In this document: in pieces, positions 56,397-64,000 of the stretch
Layout of the letters: each line of letters starts with the position of its first letter
How positions within the stretch are numbered: the stretch's first letter is position 1
Assembly: GCA_017983675.1 (NCBI GenBank)
Contig: JAGOAZ010000003.1
Location: 213,877 to 277,876 of the forward strand
Length of the DNA: 64,000 nt
Direction: 5' to 3'
Source: Fluviicola sp.
GTDB lineage: Bacteria > Bacteroidota > Bacteroidia > Flavobacteriales_D > Crocinitomicaceae
Notes under the pieces: generated by a model
The model's input: only the letters and a program-made list of their open reading frames with translations
Told to the model about the DNA's origin: nothing
Database searches by the model: none
Program-made: the position numbers and the translations under genes

Positions 56397-56429
56397 AGCC
56401 CTCAAGACAAAAGTTTTGGGGGCTTTTTT
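56397..56429 (+). terminator. Rho-independent terminator after gldKLMN
   Basis: AGCCCTCAA pairs with TTGGGGGCT (one G-T pair), extended inside by AC/GT, followed by a T-run to 56429. It ends just before the ABC-F promoter. Confidence 0.85.
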
Positions 56430-56440
56430 CTTTTGTTTCT

Positions 56441-56448
56441 TATTTTTG
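56441..56448 (+). promoter_or_regulatory. -7 box (TATTTTTG) directly at the ABC-F start
   Basis: Perfect TAnnTTTG ending three bases before the ATG at 56452, between the gldN terminator and the gene. Implies a leaderless mRNA if used. No -33 TTG at standard spacing. Confidence 0.5.
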
Positions 56449-56451
56449 CAA

Positions 56452-58413
56452 ATGCTTGTATTAGAAAAATTAGGAATACACTTTCCACAAGGCTTTTTAT
56501 TTGAAGATTGCTCTGCCCAAGTCGATAATGGAAACAGAATCGGTTTAGTCGGAAAAAATGGTGCTGGAAAATCAACATTATTAAAATTGATTGCTGGACA
56601 TGAAAAACCAACATCCGGAAATGTCCACCAACAAAAAAATCTCGAAATAGGTTTCCTAACACAAGATATTCACATCAATTTTGATGCAACCGTTTTTGAT
56701 TATTTGTTTTATTCAAATGAACGATTAAATCATTTGCGTAACCGTATTGATCAAATTAACTTGGATTTAGTCAAACGAACTGATTATGAATCGGAGAGTT
56801 ATTTGAATTTGCTCGATGAGTTGAATGCCTGTAATGATCAGTTTTCAATTTTAGATGGCTATCAGTGGGAAGAGAAAATTGCTTTCACGTTAAACGGATT
56901 AGGGTTTTCGAAAGATGATTTTCCAAAAGTGTTGTCATCTTTTTCTGGAGGATGGAAAATGCGCGCAGAATTAGCTCGCATCTTGGTTAATCGACCGAAT
57001 TTGTTGTTATTAGATGAGCCTACAAATCACTTGGATATTATTTCAATACAATGGCTCGAAAATTATTTATCACGTTTTGAAGGAGCAGTTATTGTCATTT
57101 CGCACGACCGTTTGTTTTTAGATAATGTCACGAATCGTACATGGGAAATTTCTCAAGGTAAGATTTTAGACTTTCCATATTCGTATTCCAAATACAAAGA
57201 ATTTAGAGCAGAAGATTTGGAACGCTTATCCGCTGCAAAGAAACAACAGGACAAAGACATCAAACAAACGCAAGAATTAATTGATAAGTTTCGTGCTAAA
57301 AAGAACAAAGCAGCTTTTGCACAATCGTTGATTAAGAAATTAGAAAAAACTGAGCGTATTGAAGTCGAGTCTGATGCAATAGCGAAAATGAGCATTTTTT
57401 TCCCGCTAAATGTTCAGCCTGGAAAATGGGTCATTGAAATGGATCAATTGGGGAAAACTTATGGCGAAAAGCAATTGTTTAAGAACATATCCATTACAGT
57501 AGGAAGAGGTGAGAAAATTGCCTTACTTGGACCTAATGGCGTTGGAAAATCAACACTGTTCAAGTGTATGATGAAAGAAATCGATTACGCAGGTAAAGTA
57601 GAATTAGGACACAATGTAAAAATCACTTATTTCGCACAAGATCAAGCAGAGCGATTGAACAAAGAATTGACTGTTTATGAAACGGTAGATGCAATCGCAG
57701 TAGGCGAAGTACGAAAAGATTTGCGTTCCATATTAGGAGCTTTCCTTTTTTCTGGTGAAGATGCCGATAAAAAAGTTGGGGTTTTATCTGGGGGAGAACG
57801 AACACGCTTGGCCTTGTGCCAACTCTTGTTGAGTCCTTCAAACGTATTGATTTTAGATGAACCAACCAATCACTTGGATATTCAAAGCAAGCAAGTGTTG
57901 AAACGTGCACTACAACAATACGAAGGAACATTTTTGATTGTATCGCACGACAGGGAATTTTTGGAAGATTTGACCAATCGTATTTGGGACATTGAAGATA
58001 AAACCTTAAAAATTCACCATTTTGGCGTTCATGAATACTTGGAACGAAAACTTGGAACCGCATCAGCTGATAAAGCGGCTAAAAAAGATAAAAACAAAGC
58101 ACAAGAACCTGTCCAAACTGTTGTTGAAACAAAACCAACTGTTGCGGTTACTTTGTCGCAAGATGAGCGCAAAGAGCTGAAAAGACAACGCAATCAAGCA
58201 CAAAACAAAGTAAAAACGGCGGAGGAAAAAGTCAAACAATACGAAGTTGATCTAAAAGTTTTAGAAGAACAATTAGCAACGATGGATTTCACTGATTCGG
58301 TGACAACTGCTCCTGTTTTGAAAGCATTTGAAGAATGTCAGTCGAAATTAGATTATTACACGGATTTGTGGTTAACTGCAAGTGAAGAACTAGAAAATTG
58401 TCCAGAAATATGA
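56452..58413 (+). CDS. ABC-F family ATPase (Uup/YdiF-like)
   Basis: Cytosolic double-ATPase of the ABC-F class, which acts on ribosomes. The ATG at 56452 gives 653 aa; the TTG at 56416 is inside the terminator. ATPase 1 has GKNGAGKST at 34-42, SSFSGGWKMRAELARIL and LLLDEPTNHLDI; ATPase 2 has GPNGVGKST, LSGGERTRLALCQLL and LILDEPTNHLDI. The linker between them and a C-terminal coiled coil (about 570-653, rich in Lys and Glu) fit Uup/YdiF. Antibiotic resistance ABC-F cannot be excluded. Coupled to the DUF2797 gene. Confidence 0.92.
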   Translation: MLVLEKLGIHFPQGFLFEDCSAQVDNGNRIGLVGKNGAGKSTLLKLIAGHEKPTSGNVHQQKNLEIGFLTQDIHINFDATVFDYLFYSNERLNHLRNRIDQINLDLVKRTDYESESYLNLLDELNACNDQFSILDGYQWEEKIAFTLNGLGFSKDDFPKVLSSFSGGWKMRAELARILVNRPNLLLLDEPTNHLDIISIQWLENYLSRFEGAVIVISHDRLFLDNVTNRTWEISQGKILDFPYSYSKYKEFRAEDLERLSAAKKQQDKDIKQTQELIDKFRAKKNKAAFAQSLIKKLEKTERIEVESDAIAKMSIFFPLNVQPGKWVIEMDQLGKTYGEKQLFKNISITVGRGEKIALLGPNGVGKSTLFKCMMKEIDYAGKVELGHNVKITYFAQDQAERLNKELTVYETVDAIAVGEVRKDLRSILGAFLFSGEDADKKVGVLSGGERTRLALCQLLLSPSNVLILDEPTNHLDIQSKQVLKRALQQYEGTFLIVSHDREFLEDLTNRIWDIEDKTLKIHHFGVHEYLERKLGTASADKAAKKDKNKAQEPVQTVVETKPTVAVTLSQDERKELKRQRNQAQNKVKTAEEKVKQYEVDLKVLEEQLATMDFTDSVTTAPVLKAFEECQSKLDYYTDLWLTASEELENCPEI

Positions 58414-59204
58414 TCAAAGGTATCATTCAAAAAATGACGGTTCAATTAAATGAACAAGTCAGCTATCAACTTAATTTATCGGAACCAATAGCGATGAATG
58501 AATTGATTGGTTCAACCATCCGAATGGAATGGACCGGTGGTATCTTTTGTTCAAACTGTGGTAAACAGACAAAAAATTCATTTGGACAAGGATTTTGTTA
58601 TCCCTGTTTTCAATCGGCGCCACAAGCAGCTCCTTGTATCATTCGTCCTGAACTTTGTCGTGCACATTTAGGCGAGGGTAGAGATGTTGAATGGGAAGAA
58701 AAACACCACAATCAACCACACATTGTTTATTTAGCGGCATCTGACACCGTAAAAGTTGGTGTTACACGTTTTGACCAACAATTAACTCGTTGGATCGATC
58801 AAGGAGCAAGCCAAGCAATCATTTTAGCGGTTACACCTAATCGTTATACAGCAGGTTTGATTGAAGTAGCGTTAAAAGATTACATGACTGATAAAACGAA
58901 TTGGCAACGGATGTTGAAAAACGAATTGGATGATTCAATCGATTTATTAGAAGAAAAAGGGAAGATAGAAGATTTATTACCTTTTGATTTAAGGGATTTT
59001 ATTGCAGCTGACGATACTGTTTTAAAAATAAATTATCCAGTCTTACGCTTTCCAACAAAGGTCAAAAGTGTTGGTTTTGACAAATCACCAATTATTGAAG
59101 GTGAGCTTGTTGGTATCAAAGGCCAGTATTTGATTTTTTCAGATGAACGGGTAATTAATATGCGCAAACACACGAGTTACGAAATTGGATTTTCAACAAA
59201 ATAA
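58410..59204 (+). CDS. DUF2797-family protein with zinc-ribbon-like cysteines
   Basis: A 264-aa protein matching DUF2797. The ATG at 58410 overlaps the ABC-F stop (ATGA). A cysteine set near the start (Cys47 and Cys50 in FCSNCG, Cys63 and Cys66 in CYPCF, then CIIRPELCRAHLG) suggests zinc binding. A VYLAASDTVKVGVTRFDQ stretch recalls GIY-YIG-like strands, though no activity is established. Coupling to an ABC-F ATPase suggests a ribosome or translation link, an inference. Confidence 0.85.
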   Translation: MIKGIIQKMTVQLNEQVSYQLNLSEPIAMNELIGSTIRMEWTGGIFCSNCGKQTKNSFGQGFCYPCFQSAPQAAPCIIRPELCRAHLGEGRDVEWEEKHHNQPHIVYLAASDTVKVGVTRFDQQLTRWIDQGASQAIILAVTPNRYTAGLIEVALKDYMTDKTNWQRMLKNELDDSIDLLEEKGKIEDLLPFDLRDFIAADDTVLKINYPVLRFPTKVKSVGFDKSPIIEGELVGIKGQYLIFSDERVINMRKHTSYEIGFSTK

Positions 59205-59299
59205 GCGTTGTTAATATTTTCTCGTTAATTTCTGATAAAAAGTTTAGAATTTACTTGAATTCATACTACTTTTAGCTATTATATCGAAAAATAAAAATC

Positions 59300-59968
59300 A
59301 TGTTTGATAAGAACGAATTTAATAAATACGCAACGAAGCACATGGGTATTTCAAGTATGAACTTGCATAGCTACATTGAGTCTTCGTTAACGCCTTATAT
59401 TATTGAGGAGCGTCAAATGAATATGACGCAAATGGATGTTTTTTCTCGTTTGATGATGGATAGAATTATCTTTTTAGGAACGGGAATTAATGATCAAGTT
59501 GCCAATATCATCAATGCGCAGTTATTGTTTTTAGAGTCAGTTGATGCTAAAAAAGACATTCAAATTTATTTGAATTCTCCTGGAGGATCTGTTTATGCAG
59601 GTTTGGGAATTTATGACACGATGCAGTACATCAAACCAGATGTTGCAACAATTTGCACAGGTATGGCAGCGTCAATGGGTGCAGTTTTATTGTGTGCAGG
59701 AGCTGATGGAAAACGTTCTGCATTGAAACATTCACGTGTAATGATTCACCAACCACTAGGTGGTGCACAAGGTCAAGCATCTGACATTGAAATTACAGCG
59801 CGTGAAATTCAAAAATTGAAAAAAGAATTATACGATATTATTGCAACGCATTCAAAACAACCTTTTGACAAAGTATGGGCAGATTCTGATAGAGATTATT
59901 GGATGACATCAGAAGAAGCAAAAGCTTACGGAATGGTAGACGAAGTATTGGTTCGTAACCCAAAATAA
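59300..59968 (+). CDS. clpP: ATP-dependent Clp protease proteolytic subunit ClpP
   Basis: Serine peptidase forming the tetradecameric barrel used by ClpX/ClpA. The triad is Ser125 in GMAASMGAVL, His150 in MIHQPLGGAQGQA and an Asp near 199 (SDRDYWM). The 222-aa length includes a short N-terminal region before the usual start of the mature barrel. It precedes clpX by 74 bases with a hairpin between them. Confidence 0.96.
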   Translation: MFDKNEFNKYATKHMGISSMNLHSYIESSLTPYIIEERQMNMTQMDVFSRLMMDRIIFLGTGINDQVANIINAQLLFLESVDAKKDIQIYLNSPGGSVYAGLGIYDTMQYIKPDVATICTGMAASMGAVLLCAGADGKRSALKHSRVMIHQPLGGAQGQASDIEITAREIQKLKKELYDIIATHSKQPFDKVWADSDRDYWMTSEEAKAYGMVDEVLVRNPK

Positions 59969-59988
59969 GTAAATTATCCATTCAATAA

Positions 59989-60019
59989 AAAAGTCATTCA
60001 TCTCTGGTGAGTGACTTTT
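59989..60019 (+). terminator. Hairpin between clpP and clpX (possible attenuator)
   Basis: AAAAGTCATTCA pairs with TGAGTGACTTTT (one G-T pair) around seven bases. The T-run is short (T4), so partial read-through to clpX is likely. It may set the clpP:clpX ratio. Confidence 0.5.
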
Positions 60020-60042
60020 ATAGATTAAAAAAAACAAGACGA

Positions 60043-61260
60043 ATGTCTAAAAAAGAAACATCGTGTTCATTTTGTGGGCGACCACGTAGTCAGGTAGGAT
60101 TATTAATTGCTGGGTTATCTGGTCATATTTGTGATCATTGTATTGTCCAAGCACGTACTATCGTTGATGAAGAAGTAAGCACAAAACCAAAAGAAGAACT
60201 TCCTGTTAATGTGCTGAAACCATCAGACATTAAAACCAAGCTTGATGACTACGTTATCGGTCAAGATGATGCGAAAAAAGTACTTTCAGTTGCTGTTTAC
60301 AATCATTACAAACGCTTGCATCAAACGACAGTTGATGATGTTGAGATCGAAAAGTCCAATGTAATACTTGTTGGTAGAACTGGAACCGGAAAAACATTAT
60401 TAGCAAAAACAATTGCCAAAATGTTGAACGTTCCTTTTTGTATTGCTGATGCTACAGTTTTGACCGAAGCAGGTTATGTTGGAGAAGATGTAGAGTCAAT
60501 CTTATCGCGCTTGTTACAAGCAGCTGATTATAACGTACAAGCAGCACAAAACGGAATCGTATTTATTGATGAAGTGGATAAAATCGCTCGCAAAAGTGAT
60601 AATCCTTCTATTACAAGAGACGTTTCTGGAGAAGGAGTGCAACAAGCATTGTTAAAATTATTAGAAGGTTCAACGGTCAATGTTCCGCCTCAAGGAGGTC
60701 GAAAACACCCGGAACAGAAAATGGTTGCTGTAGACACACGTAATATTTTATTTATTTGTGGCGGTGCATTTGATGGCATCGAACGAATCATTGCGAGCAG
60801 AGTAAATCGTCAAACTATTGGGTTTGCGACAGCTTCAGAAGTGCGTATTGATGGCGATAATTTCTTGAAATATATCAATCCGACAGATATTAAAACATTT
60901 GGATTGATTCCAGAATTAATTGGACGTTTCCCTGTGTTGACCTATTTAGAGCCCTTGGATGCAAAAAGTTTAAAACGAATATTAACTGAACCGAAAAATG
61001 CTTTAATTAAGCAGTATACCCGCTTATTTGAAATTGACGGAATTCGTTTGACGTTTGATGCAAAAGTCTTAGACTTTATCGTTGAGAAAGCCTTGGATTT
61101 CAAATTAGGAGCGCGTGGTTTGCGTTCAATTTGTGAAGCTATTTTAACTGATGCGATGTATGAATTGCCTTCCAAAAACGAAAGCGAATTCAAAGTAACG
61201 TTAGATTATGCCCAAGCACAATTTTCTAAAAGTAAAATGGCAGCATTAAAAGTTGCTTAA
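60043..61260 (+). CDS. clpX: ATP-dependent Clp protease ATPase subunit ClpX
   Basis: AAA+ unfoldase feeding ClpP. The ATG at 60043 gives 405 aa; an earlier frame start at 60007 lies in the hairpin. The N-terminal zinc domain uses Cys8, Cys11, Cys30 and Cys33 (CSFCG, CDHC). Walker A is [13 protein letters not shown], the pore loop GYVGEDVE and Walker [12 protein letters not shown] follow, and LKLGARGL-type sensor 2 is at [12 protein letters not shown]. Follows clpP on the same strand. Confidence 0.97.
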   Translation: MSKKETSCSFCGRPRSQVGLLIAGLSGHICDHCIVQARTIVDEEVSTKPKEELPVNVLKPSDIKTKLDDYVIGQDDAKKVLSVAVYNHYKRLHQTTVDDVEIEKSNVILVGRTGTGKTLLAKTIAKMLNVPFCIADATVLTEAGYVGEDVESILSRLLQAADYNVQAAQNGIVFIDEVDKIARKSDNPSITRDVSGEGVQQALLKLLEGSTVNVPPQGGRKHPEQKMVAVDTRNILFICGGAFDGIERIIASRVNRQTIGFATASEVRIDGDNFLKYINPTDIKTFGLIPELIGRFPVLTYLEPLDAKSLKRILTEPKNALIKQYTRLFEIDGIRLTFDAKVLDFIVEKALDFKLGARGLRSICEAILTDAMYELPSKNESEFKVTLDYAQAQFSKSKMAALKVA

Positions 61261-61285
61261 CACATAAGAACGATACACATTCATG

Positions 61286-61316
61286 AAAGACTTTCCATTT
61301 GGGAAGTCTTTTTTAA
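61286..61316. terminator. Terminator between clpX and trmB
   Basis: AAAGACTT and AAGTCTTT pair, with a bulged T and a CC/GG step inside, followed by T6 on the plus strand. It serves clpX and perhaps the convergent trmB. Confidence 0.7.
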
Positions 61317-61993
61317 TTTATCGTAAACGAACAATATTTGATTGTCGCACCTTTAGCGGTAAATAATTGCTCGTAATGTGTTTTGATGTGTAAAATCTCG
61401 CGTATTGTTGGATCTAAATCAGCAGGAATTGATTGGTACAAATCCCAAGTTAATTCAACAACAGGGTAGTTGTGTTCCTTGATTTCATCAGCTGTAAATT
61501 CGAATAACAAGTCGGAGTCTGTTTTTAAGTGGACGAGCCCGCCAGTTTTTAAGATAGTACGATAACGATTAATAAAACCTGCTGCTGTCAAGCGTTTGCG
61601 AGGTTTTTCAGCTTGCGGATCTGAAAATGTTAGCCAAATTTCATCAACCTCATTTTCAGCAAAATACGATTCAATAAAATCAATGCGTGTTCGAAGAAAA
61701 GCAACATTTTCATAACCTTCATCAAGCGCTTCTTTGGCACCAACAAACATACGGGACCCCTTAATATCAACTCCGATAAAGTTTTTGTTGGGATAGTGTT
61801 TTGCTAGACCAACGGAATATTCACCTTTTCCACAACCAAGTTCTAAAATGATCGGGTTGTCATTGTGAAAATACTCCGAACGCCATTTTCCTTTTAATGC
61901 GAAAGGTTGAGCTGGATTCAATTCCAATGTTGGTTCGAAGACATTTTTCCATGCCTTCATTTCTGCAAAACGACGTAATTTATTTTTTCCCAT
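61313..61993 (-). CDS. trmB: tRNA (guanine-N7-)-methyltransferase TrmB
   Basis: Methylates G46 of tRNA using SAM. The 226-aa protein has motif I LELGCGKGEYSVGLA, the VDIKGSRM acidic strand end, and the substrate motif WLTFSDPQAEKPRKRL with LVHLKTDSDLLF. Length is normal. It has a -7 box nine bases before its ATG and converges on clpX. Confidence 0.94.
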   Translation of the reverse strand: MGKNKLRRFAEMKAWKNVFEPTLELNPAQPFALKGKWRSEYFHNDNPIILELGCGKGEYSVGLAKHYPNKNFIGVDIKGSRMFVGAKEALDEGYENVAFLRTRIDFIESYFAENEVDEIWLTFSDPQAEKPRKRLTAAGFINRYRTILKTGGLVHLKTDSDLLFEFTADEIKEHNYPVVELTWDLYQSIPADLDPTIREILHIKTHYEQLFTAKGATIKYCSFTIN

Positions 61994-62002
61994 AATGAGT
62001 TA

Positions 62003-62010
62003 CAAAATTA
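62003..62010 (-). promoter_or_regulatory. -7 box (TAATTTTG) for trmB
   Basis: Minus-strand TAATTTTG ends nine bases before the ATG, leaving a leader of only a few bases. No -33 TTG at standard spacing. Confidence 0.4.
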
Positions 62011-62102
62011 GAAAAAACTTGCAAATAACTTTTTTATAGATTTTCAATGAAATAGTAGTAAAGTGTTTTGCTTTATTATAAATTTACCCAAAAATTGAAA
62101 CT

Positions 62103-64000
62103 ATGTCATCACATCAACACAATGCGTTGTCTTTTGCCGGTTTATTAATAACAGTCGGTATTATATTTGGCGATATTGGAACTTCACCATTGTACGTATT
62201 GAAAGCGATAACGAATGCTGATCCCGTAAATGGAGTAGAAGTCGGAAAACTCATCACCAATCAGTTGATTTTAGGAGCTCTATCGTGTATTTTCTGGACC
62301 TTAACCTTACAAACAACAATTAAATACGTTATTATAACGTTGCGTGCGGATAACAAAGGCGAAGGCGGTATATTTTCATTATACACCTTAGTGCGTCGTC
62401 GTAAAAAATGGTTGGTTGTGCCTGCAATGATTGGAGGTGCTGCCTTATTAGCAGACGGAATTATTACACCACCAATTTCTGTATCCTCTGCAATAGAAGG
62501 GTTGCGTTATGTGAATCCTGAAATACAAACCTTTCCGATTATTATTGCTATCATCATTGGTATTTTTGTTATTCAACAATTTGGAACAAAAATCATTGGA
62601 CGAGCTTTTGGACCTGTGATGATGACCTGGTTTTTGATGTTGGGAATTGTTGGTTTTGCATCATTAATGACTGATTTCACGATATTAAAAGCATTAAACC
62701 CTTATTATGCATACGATTTATTAGCGCATTATCCGAAGGGATTTTGGTTATTAGGAGCTGTTTTTTTATGTACTACTGGAGCAGAGGCATTGTATTCAGA
62801 TTTAGGTCACTGCGGAAGAGAAAATATTCGTGTGAGTTGGATTTTTGTCAAAGCGATGTTGATAATCAATTACTTTGGACAAGGTGCTTATTTATTGAAT
62901 CACCATGCAAATGCGTATATCAACGAAGAAAATCCTTTTTATTTAATCGTTCCTGAATGGTTTAAATTACCAGCAATTGTTATTGCAACTGCGGCAGCTA
63001 TTGTTGCTTCACAAGCCTTGATTTCCGGATCATTCACCTTAATAAATGAAGCTATTCGCTTGAATTTATGGCCACGGGTGAAAGTGAATTTCCCATCAGA
63101 CATCAAAGGTCAATTGTATATTCCATCGATTAACTGGATGTTGATGTTTGGTTGTTTGGGTGTTGTCTGGTATTTTGAAAAATCAGAAAACATGGAAGCT
63201 GCCTACGGACTTTCAATAGTTTTAGCAATGATTTCAACGTCCATGTTGTTGATTTTCTACATGGCGAAAAAACATTGGAATCCAGTTTTCAAATACATCA
63301 TGATTACGATGTTCTTTGTCATTGAAGGTGGATTTGCGATTGCACAAATTGACAAATTCCCTGATGGAGGTTATATTACATTGATAATCGCCTCTATGTT
63401 AATTGTATTGATGTACATTATCTTTAAAAGTAAAATCATTCGAACAAGTTATTTGGAGTTTGTCAAAATAAAAAACTTCTTGCCCGTTTTACAAAAACTA
63501 TCAGCAGACGAACAAATCCCTACTTACGCGACTCATTTGGTCTATTTAACGAGTGCAGAGCGCGTTGATGAAGTAGAGTCGAAAGTGTTTTATTCGATTT
63601 TGGAGCAACAACCAAAACGTGCTGAGCGCTATTGGTTTGTTCATGTCAATACTACAGATGAACCTTACACAAAAGAATACAAAGTCACGAAGCACGATGA
63701 AAATGATTTGATTCGCGTAGATTTCCGTTTGGGATTCCGTGTTCAACCGAAATTAGACACCATGTTCAAGCAAGTAGTCGAGGAATTGGTGCAAGAAGGA
63801 GAAATAGAAATCAAATCGCATTATGCGTGTGAATATCACCACAGCGATCATATTGGAGATTTCCGATTCATCGTAATTCGCAAGTTTTTATCAAACGATA
63901 ACGAATTGCCTTGGTTCCATAAAGTGATTTTAAATGCATATTTCTTTATCAAAGGCATGAGTTTGACAGAGAAAAATGAGTTTGGATTAGACCCAAGTTC
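62103..64000 (+). CDS. kup: KUP-family potassium uptake protein (3' end outside window)
   Basis: Inner-membrane K+/H+ symporter. The frame runs open from the ATG at 62103 to the right edge (632 complete codons), so the stop is outside the window. The start GIIFGDIGTSPLYVLKAI, then RADNKGEGGIFSLYTLVRR, LLADGIITPPISV, CTTGAEALYSDLGHCG and FTLINEAIRLNLWPR are diagnostic KUP segments. About twelve membrane helices occupy the first 430 residues and a cytosolic domain follows. K+ transport for turgor is the expected role. The 109-base gap upstream of it contains the trmB promoter and nothing else obvious. Confidence 0.96.
   Translation, partial: MSSHQHNALSFAGLLITVGIIFGDIGTSPLYVLKAITNADPVNGVEVGKLITNQLILGALSCIFWTLTLQTTIKYVIITLRADNKGEGGIFSLYTLVRRRKKWLVVPAMIGGAALLADGIITPPISVSSAIEGLRYVNPEIQTFPIIIAIIIGIFVIQQFGTKIIGRAFGPVMMTWFLMLGIVGFASLMTDFTILKALNPYYAYDLLAHYPKGFWLLGAVFLCTTGAEALYSDLGHCGRENIRVSWIFVKAMLIINYFGQGAYLLNHHANAYINEENPFYLIVPEWFKLPAIVIATAAAIVASQALISGSFTLINEAIRLNLWPRVKVNFPSDIKGQLYIPSINWMLMFGCLGVVWYFEKSENMEAAYGLSIVLAMISTSMLLIFYMAKKHWNPVFKYIMITMFFVIEGGFAIAQIDKFPDGGYITLIIASMLIVLMYIIFKSKIIRTSYLEFVKIKNFLPVLQKLSADEQIPTYATHLVYLTSAERVDEVESKVFYSILEQQPKRAERYWFVHVNTTDEPYTKEYKVTKHDENDLIRVDFRLGFRVQPKLDTMFKQVVEELVQEGEIEIKSHYACEYHHSDHIGDFRFIVIRKFLSNDNELPWFHKVILNAYFFIKGMSLTEKNEFGLDPS

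Noticed and set aside
56416..56451. TTG start at 56416 for the ABC-F gene
   Set aside because: It lies in the gldN terminator and adds a hydrophobic stretch not found in ABC-F proteins.

Overview
The window comes from an AT-rich Bacteroidota genome, most likely Flavobacteriales and probably near Crocinitomicaceae/Fluviicola (the family is inference). The evidence is the gldKLMN type IX secretion (T9SS) and gliding cluster with a PorP/SprF protein, the gldB-gldC pair, an S46 dipeptidyl-peptidase, an FtsZ tail of flavobacterial type, Bacteroidota -7 boxes (TAnnTTTG) and start codons with A-rich leaders and little sign of Shine-Dalgarno sequences. Coding density is high. No gap between genes exceeds 300 bases. 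I saw no tRNA, rRNA, IS element, prophage or CRISPR array.

Layout. 1-14.5 kb: the division and cell wall (dcw) cluster in one direction: ftsI (5' end outside the window), murE, mraY, murD, an unrecognised 157-aa gene, ftsW, murG, murC, ftsQ, then ftsA, ftsZ and a yqeY-like gene, closed by a strong terminator. Most junctions are 1-8 base overlaps. 14.6-24.2 kb: a phosphatase-like lipoprotein, ahcY, three small envelope proteins, an ABC exporter coupled to a substrate-binding protein with no signal peptide, upp, a membrane protein, a HAD phosphatase, rlmB and osmC. 24.3-32.8 kb: lipA and lpdA (lipoate metabolism), hemH, a ZIP transporter, a methyltransferase, coaE, a membrane protein and an S46 peptidase whose specificity residue looks like DPP11.

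32.8-39.3 kb: gldC-gldB, a beta-barrel protein, nadE-M48 peptidase-barrel operon and a 2Fe-2S ferredoxin. 39.3-46.0 kb, all minus strand: groS-groL, followed by an unusual structured intergenic element, and the operon miaB - sigma-54 activator - lptE - TPR protein - secG. 46.3-56.4 kb: topA, an arginase-fold protein missing metal ligands, PorP/SprF and gldKLMN, the T9SS core motor. 56.4-64 kb: an ABC-F ATPase with a DUF2797 protein, clpP-clpX, trmB and the 5' part of a KUP potassium transporter cut by the window end.

Most of the window is core housekeeping and envelope biology. The points most worth a second look are the groEL-ferredoxin intergenic RNA with mutually exclusive hairpins, the metal-ligand-deficient arginase homologue beside the T9SS genes, the unknown gene inside the dcw cluster, the cytosolic binding protein fused by overlap to an ABC exporter, and several genes whose -7 box lies only 3-9 bases from the start codon, suggesting leaderless mRNAs.
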